Origin: Tomocerus qinae | Taxonomy: Eukaryota > Arthropoda > Collembola > Entomobryomorpha > Tomoceridae | Length of the DNA stretch: 64,000 nt | Reading direction: 5' to 3' | NCBI GenBank assembly: GCA_020055645.1 | Contig: JAECZT010000006.1 | Span: 1,736,001-1,800,000, forward strand | In this document: positions 57,701-64,000 of the stretch, piece after piece | How positions within the stretch are numbered: position 1 is the stretch's first letter | Layout of the letters: every line of letters begins with the position of its first letter | Program-made: the position numbers and the translations under genes | Notes under the pieces: model-generated | The model's input: only the letters and a program-made list of their open reading frames with translations | What the model was told of the DNA's origin: nothing | Databases searched by the model: none

Positions 57701-60700
57701 GACTAGACACTTGAAAAAAATCATTTTTTTGAGCTTGTACGACGGGACTAATAATTTTTGTAGCATAACATTTATAAAGACTAGACACTTGAAAAAAATC
57801 ATTTTTTGAGCTTGTACGAGGGGACCAAAAACATTTGTAATATAACATTTATAAAGACTAGACACTTGAAAAAAATCATTTTTTGAGCTTGTACGAGGGG
57901 ACCCAAAACATTTGTAATATAACATTTATAAAGACTAGACACTTGAAAAAAATCATTTTTTTGAGCTTGTACGAGGCGAAAAATAATTTTTGTAATATAA
58001 CATTTATAAAGACTAGACACTTGAAAATTATCATTTTTTTGAGCTTGTACGAGGGGACTAATAATTTTTGTAGCATAACATTTATAAAGACTAGACACTT
58101 GAAAAAAATCATTTTTTGAGCTTGTACGAGGGGACCAAAAACATTTGTAATATAACATTTATAAAGACTAGACACTTGAAAAAAATCATTTTTTTGAGCT
58201 TGTACGAGGCGAAAAATAATTTTTGTAATATAACATTTATAAAGACTAGACACTTGAAAAAAGTCATTTTTTTTGAGCTTGTACGAGGGGACTAATAATT
58301 TTTGTAGCATAACATTTATAAAGACTAGACACTTGAAAATTATCATTTTTTTGAGCTTGTACGAGGGGACTAATAATTTTTGTAGCATAACATTTATAAA
58401 GACTAGACACTTGAAAAAAATCATTTTTTGAGCTTGTACGAGGGGACCAAAAACATTTGTAATATAACATTTATAAAGACTAGACACTTGAAAAAAATCA
58501 TTTTTTTGAGCTTGTACGAGGGGACTAATAATTTTTGTAATATAACATTTATAAAGACTAGACACTTGAAAAAAATCATTTTTTTGAGCTTGTACGAGGG
58601 GACTAATAATTTTTGTAGCATAACATTTATAAAGACTAGACACTTGAAAAAAATCATTTTTTGAGCTTGTACGAGGGGACCAAAAACATTTGTAATATAA
58701 CATTTATAAAGACTAGACACTTGAAAAAAATCATTTTTTTTGAGCTTGTACGAGGCGAAAAATAATTTTTGTAATATAACATTTATAAAGACTAGACACT
58801 TGAAAAAAATCATTTTTTTGAGCTTGTACGAGGCGAAAAATAATTTTTGTAATATAACATTTATAAAGACTAGACACTTGAAAAAAATCATTTTTTTGAG
58901 CTTGTACGACGGGACTAATAATTTTTGTAGCATAACATTTATAAAGACTAGACACTTGAAAAAAATCATTTTTTTGAGCTTGTACGAGGGGACCAAAAAC
59001 ATTTGTAATATAACATTTATAAAGACTAGACACTTTAAAAAAATCATTTTTTTGAGCTTGTACGTGGGGACCAAAAACATTTGTAATATAACATTTATAA
59101 AGACTAGACACTTGAAAAAAATCATTTTTTTGAGCTTGTACGAGGCGAAAAATAATTTTTGTAATATAACATTTATAAAGACTAGACACTTGAAAATTAT
59201 CATTTTTTTGAGCTTGTACGAGGGGACTAATAATTTTTGTAGCATAACATTTATAAAGACTAGACACTTGAAAAAAATCATTTTTTTGAGCTTGTACGAG
59301 GGGACCAAAAACATTTGTAATATAACATTTATAAAGACTAGACACTTGAAAAAAATCATTTTTTTGAGCTTGTACGAGGCGAAAAATAATTTTTGTAATA
59401 TAACATTTATAAAGACTAGACACTTGAAAAAAATCATTTTTTTGAGCTTGTACGAGGCGAAAAATAATTTTTGTAGCATAACATTTATAAAGACTAGACA
59501 CTTGAAAAAAATCATTTTTTTGAGCTTGTACGAGGGGACCAAAAACATTTGTAATATAACATTTATAAAGACTAGACACTTGAAAAAAATCATTTTTTTG
59601 AGCTTGTACGAGGCGAAAAATAATTTTTGTAATATAACATTTATAAAGACTAGACACTTGAAAAAAATCATTTTTTTGAGCTTGTACGAGGGGACCAAAA
59701 ACATTTGTAATATAACATTTATAAAGACTAGACACTTGAAAAAAATCATTTTTTTGAGCTTGTACGAGGGGACTAATAATTTTTGTAATATAACATTTAT
59801 AAAGACTAGACACTTGAAAATTATCATTTTTTTGAGCTTGTACGAGGGGACTAATAATTTTTGTAGCATAACATTTATAAAGACTAGACACTTGAAAAAA
59901 ATCATTTTTTGAGCTTGTACGAGGGGACCAAAAACATTTGTAATATAACATTTATAAAGACTAGACACTTGAAAAAAATCATTTTTTTGAGCTTGTACGA
60001 GGCGAAAAATAATTTTTGTAATATAACATTTATAAAGACTAGACACTTGAAAAAAATCATTTTTTTGAGCTTGTACGAGGGGACTAATAATTTTTGTAAT
60101 ATAACATTTATAAAGACTAGACACTTGAAAAAAATCATTTTTTGAGCTTGTACGAGGGGACCAAAAACATTTGTAATATAACATTTATAAAGACTAGACA
60201 CTTGAAAAAAATCATTTTTTGAGCTTGTACGAGGCGAAAAATAATTTTTGTAATATAACATTTATAAAGACTAGACACTTGAAAAAAATCATTTTTTTGA
60301 GCTTGTACGAGGGGACTAATAATTTTTGTAGCATAACATTTATAAAGACTAGACACTTGAAAAAAATCATTTTTTGAGCTTGTACGAGGGGACCAAAAAC
60401 ATTTGTAATATAACATTTATAAAGACTAGACACTTGAAAAAAATCATTTTTTGAGCTTGTACGAGGCGAAAAATAATTTTTGTAATACAACATTTATAAA
60501 GACTAGACACTTGAAAAAAATCATTTTTTTTGAGCTTGTACGAGGGGACCAAAAACATTTGTAATATAACATTTATAAAGACTAGACACTTGAAAAAAAT
60601 CATTTTTTTGAGCTTGTACGAGGCGAAAAATAATTTTTGTAATATAACATTTATAAAGACTAGACACTTGAAAAAAATCATTTTTTTGAGCTTGTACGAG

Positions 60701-63700
60701 GGGACTAATAATTTTTGTAGCATAACATTTATAAAGACTAGACACTTGAAAAAAATCATTTTTTGAGCTTGTACGAGGGGACCAAAAACATTTGTAATAT
60801 AACATTTATAAAGACTAGACACTTGAAAAAAATCATTTTTTTGAGCTTGTACGAGGCGAAAAATAATTTTTGTAATATAACATTTATAAAGACTAGACAC
60901 TTGAAAAAAATCATTTTTTTGAGCTTGTACGAGGCGAAAAATAATTTTTGTAATATAACATTTATAAAGACTAGACACTTGAAAAAAATCATTTTTTTGA
61001 GCTTGTACGAGGGGACTAATAATTTTTGTAGCATAACATTTATAAAGACTAGACACTTGAAAAAATCATTTTTTGAGCTTGTACGAGGGGACCAAAAACA
61101 TTTGTAATATAACATTTATAAAGACTAGACACTTGAAAAAAATCATTTTTTTGAGCTTGTACGAGGCGAAAAACAATTTTTGTAATATAACATTTATAAA
61201 GACTAGACACTTGAAAAAAATCATTTTTTTGAGCTTGTACGAGGGGACTAATAATTTTTGTAGCATAACATTTATAAAGACTAGACACTTGAAAAAAATC
61301 ATTTTTTGAGCTTGTACGAGGGGACCAAAAACATTTGTAATATAACATTTATAAAGACTAGACACTTGAAAAAAATCATTTTTTTGAGCTTGTACGAGGC
61401 GAAAAATAATTTTTGTAATATAACATTTATAAAGACTAGACACTTGAAAAAAATCATTTTTTTGAGCTTGTACGAGGCGAAAAATAATTTTTGTAATATA
61501 ACATTTATAAAGACTAGACACTTGAAAAAAATCATTTTTTTGAGCTTGTACGAGGGGACTAATAATTTTTGTAGCATAACATTTATAAAGACTAGACACT
61601 TGAAAAAAATCATTTTTTGAGCTTGTACGAGGGGACCAAAAACATTTGTAATATAACATTTATAAAGACTAGACACTTGAAAAAAATCATTTTTTTGAGC
61701 TTGTACGAGGAGACCATAAACCTTAGTAATATAACATTTATAAAGACTAGACACTTGAAAAAAATCATTTTTTGAGCTTGTACGAGGGGACCAAAAACAT
61801 TTGTAATATAACATTTATAAAGACTAGACACTTGAAAAAAATCATTTTTTTGAGCTTGTACGAGGCGAAAAATAATTTTTGTAATATAACATTTATAAAG
61901 ACTAGACACTTGAAAAAAATCATTTTTTTGAGCTTGTACGAGGGGACTAAAAATTTTTGTAATATAACATTTATAAAGACTAGACACTTGAAAAAAATCA
62001 TTTTTTTGAGCTTGTACGAGGGGACCAAAAACATTTGTAATATAACATTTATAAAGACTAGACACTTGAAAAAAATCATTTTTTGAGCTTGTACGAGGCG
62101 AAAAATAATTTTTGTAATATAACATTTATAAAGACTAGACACTTGAAAAAAATCATTTTTTTGAGCTTGTACGACGGGACTAATAATTTTTGTAGCATAA
62201 CATTTATAAAGACTAGACACTTGAAAAAAATCATTTTTTGAGCTTGTACGAGGGGACCAAAAACATTTGTAATATAACATTTATAAAGACTAGACACTTG
62301 AAAAAAATCATTTTTTTGAGCTTGTACGAGGCGAAAAATAATTTTTGTAATATAACATTTATAAAGACTAGACACTTGAAAAAAATCATTTTTTTGAGCT
62401 TGTACGAGGCGAAAAATAATTTTTGTAATATAACATTTATAAAGACTAGACACTTGAAAAAAATCATTTTTTGAGCTTGTACGAGGGGACCAAAAACATT
62501 TGTAATATAACATTTATAAAGACTAGACACTTGAAAAAAATCATTTTTTTGAGCTTGTACGAGGCGAAAAATAATTTTTGTAATATAACATTTATAAAAA
62601 CTAGACACTTGAAAAAAATCATTTTTTGAGCTCGTACGAGGGGACCAAAAACATTTGTAATATAACATTTATAAAGACTAGACACTTGAAAAAAATCATT
62701 TTTTTGAGCTTGTACGAGGGGACTAATAATTTTTGTAGCATAACATTTATAAAGACTAGACACTTGAAAAAAATCATTTTTTTGAGCTTGTACGAGGGGA
62801 CTAATAATTTTTGTAGCATAACATTTATAAAGACTAGACACTTGAAAAAAATCATTTTTTTGAGCTTGTACGAGGGGACCAAAAACATTTGTAATATAAC
62901 ATTTATAAAGACTAGACACTTGAAAAAAATCATTTTTTTGAGCTTGTACGAGGCGAAAAATAATTTTTGTAATATAACATTTATAAAGACTAGACACTTG
63001 AAAAAAATCATTTTTTTGAGCTTGTACGAGGCGAAAAATAATTTTTGTAATATAACATTTATAAAGACTAGACACTTGAAAATTATCATTTTTTTGAGCT
63101 TGTACGAGGGGACTAATAATTTTTGTAGCATAACATTTATAAAGACTAGACACTTGAAAAAAATCATTTTTTGAGCTTGTACGAGGGGACCAAAAACATT
63201 TGTAATATAACATTTATAAAGACTAGACACTTGAAAAAAATCATTTTTTTGAGCTTGTACGAGGCGAAAAATAATTTTTGTAATATAACATTTATAAAGA
63301 CTAGACACTTGAAAAAAATCATTTTTTTTGAGCTTGTACGACGGGACTAATAATTTTTGTAGCATAACATTTATAAAGACTAGACACTTGAAAAAAATCA
63401 TTTTTTGAGCTTGTACGAGGGGACCAAAAACATTTGTAATATAACATTTATAAAGACTAGACACTTGAAAAAAATCATTTTTTTGAGCTTGTACGAGGCG
63501 AAAAATAATTTTTGTAATATAACATTTATAAAGACTAGACACTTGAAAAAAATCATTTTTTTGAGCTTGTACGAGGCGAAAAATAATTTTTGTAATATAA
63601 CATTTATAAAGACTAGACACTTGAAAATTATCATTTTTTGAGCTTGTACGAGGGGACTAATAATTTTTGTAGCATAACATTTATAAAGACTAGACACTTG

Positions 63701-64000
63701 AAAAAAATCATTTTTTGAGCTTGTACGAGGGGACCAAAAACATTTGTAATATAACATTTATAAAGACTAGACACTTGAAAAAAATCATTTTTTGAGCTTG
63801 TACGAGGCGAAAAATAATTTTTGTAATATAACATTTATAAAGACTAGACACTTGAAAAAAATCATTTTTTGAGCTTGTACGAGGGGACCAAAAACATTTG
63901 TAATATAACATTTATAAAGACTAGACACTTGAAAAAAATCATTTTTTTGAGCTTGTACGAGGGGACCAAAAACATTTGTAATATAACATTTATAAAGACT
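48706..64000. repeat. Right array section built on a 1167-bp (15-unit) period
   Basis: The gtacgacggg unit marks this section at 49026, 50891, 52058, 52838, 54004, 54629, 55563, 55874, 56574, 57741, 58908, 62173 and 63340. Spacings of 1166-1167 bp occur five times (50891-52058, 52838-54004, 56574-57741, 57741-58908, 62173-63340). Other spacings are near 4, 8, 9, 10, 12, 24 and 42 units. A very rare unit with gaccataaaccttag is present twice (50431 and 61713). No gene is present. Confidence 0.85.
56574..58907. repeat. Two adjacent 1167-bp higher-order copies
   Basis: Each copy starts at a gtacgacggg C-type unit (56574 and 57741) and ends at the next (57741 and 58908), exactly 1167 bp each. 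Inside, an E-like unit beginning gagcttgtac with gggactaat and gtaatat lies at 57342 and 58508 (1166 bp apart). The first copy has a ctttaaaa/G pair (G at 56719) where the second has a B' unit (57901), so single units have been exchanged since duplication. Confidence 0.82.

Larger units (their letters stand above)
44143..64000. repeat. Right satellite array, same monomer, about 255 units
   Basis: Same monomer, same orientation and same unit phase logic as the left array. Simple orders such as B-A-A-C (about 311 bp) and B-A-C (about 233 bp) recur. D units (two) and B' units (two) are rare. I see no 'tagacagttg', 'acttggaaaa' or gaggttgtacg units. Variants common here are gtacgacggg (thirteen positions from 49026 to 63340) and ataaaaactagac after aatacaac. 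Several long minus-strand open frames, the longest 587 codons at 58421-60184, consist purely of the repeat. The array continues past the window end, stopping at unit position 51. No gene is seen. Confidence 0.98.

Noticed and set aside
58740-59912. Long plus-strand frames starting with TTG or similar
   Set aside because: They are satellite read in the one open plus frame. The apparent start is the TTG formed by the T run and gagc, not a real initiation site.
58421-60184. 587-codon minus-strand open frame
   Set aside because: It consists only of the satellite monomer read in its stop-free frames. There is no signal of coding selection, and many similar frames overlap on both strands.
1-64000. 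CRISPR array (conserved 52-bp repeat with a 26-bp variable part)
   Set aside because: The variable parts are a handful of related, recurring types rather than unique spacers. Units abut directly, and no cas genes or leader are present.
1-64000. CENP-B box or telomere repeat
   Set aside because: No match to the CENP-B box pattern in the consensus unit, and no short G-rich telomere motif. A centromeric role is possible but not shown by sequence.
1-64000. tRNA, rRNA, promoters or origins
   Set aside because: TATA-like and A/T-rich words occur in every monomer and have no gene near them. No folded RNA signature was found in the island.

Overview
The window is almost entirely one satellite DNA array. 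About 63.7 kb of the 64 kb is a head-to-tail tandem repeat with a 77-78 bp monomer of about 24% G+C. All copies read in the same direction, roughly 820 by length, and the array runs off both ends of the window. I see no intact protein-coding gene, rRNA, tRNA, CRISPR array or origin. A pure, AT-rich, slightly diverged satellite tens of kilobases long, with nested higher-order repeats, points to eukaryotic heterochromatin (pericentromeric, centromeric or subtelomeric). An arthropod nuclear genome is my best guess, but the sequence does not prove it.

The only non-satellite DNA is a 303-bp island at 43840-44142. It holds a 47-codon broken reading frame on the minus strand (44141 down to a TGA at 44000-43998), a 10-bp-arm inverted repeat (43989-44010), a 13-bp direct repeat (44114-44126 and 44130-44142) and about 158 bp of AT-rich DNA without visible coding potential. 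The frame weakly resembles a family of proteins linked to Polinton/Maverick-type and adintovirus-like elements. It is a fragment and cannot act as a gene.

The monomers fall into a few recurrent types. They share about two thirds of their length (unit positions about 37-78 and 1-11) and differ mainly in a 25-26 bp segment (positions about 11-36). I call them A (gaggcgaaaaat), B (gaggggaccaaaaac), B' (gaggggacccaaaac), C (gaggggactaataa, then gtagcat), D (like A with tttttataatat), E (gaacttgtac with gggactaat), F (gcacgagacgataaa), G (gtacgtgggg) and H (gagaggataa). Marker variants reveal nested duplications. These include about 2.87 kb (37 units) at 27.9-36 kb, 1318 bp (17 units) at 39.2-41.9 kb, 1167 bp (15 units) at many places from 50.9 to 63.3 kb, 3270 bp (42 units) just right of the island, and short 233/311/545-bp multimers.

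The arrays left and right of the island differ in variant content. D, B', 'acagttg' and 'ttggaaaa' units are common on the left and rare or absent on the right, while 'gtacgacggg' units occur only on the right. The island therefore sits near the border of two satellite sub-domains. Nothing here works as a gene system. The biology is that of satellite homogenisation, unequal exchange and one captured foreign fragment.
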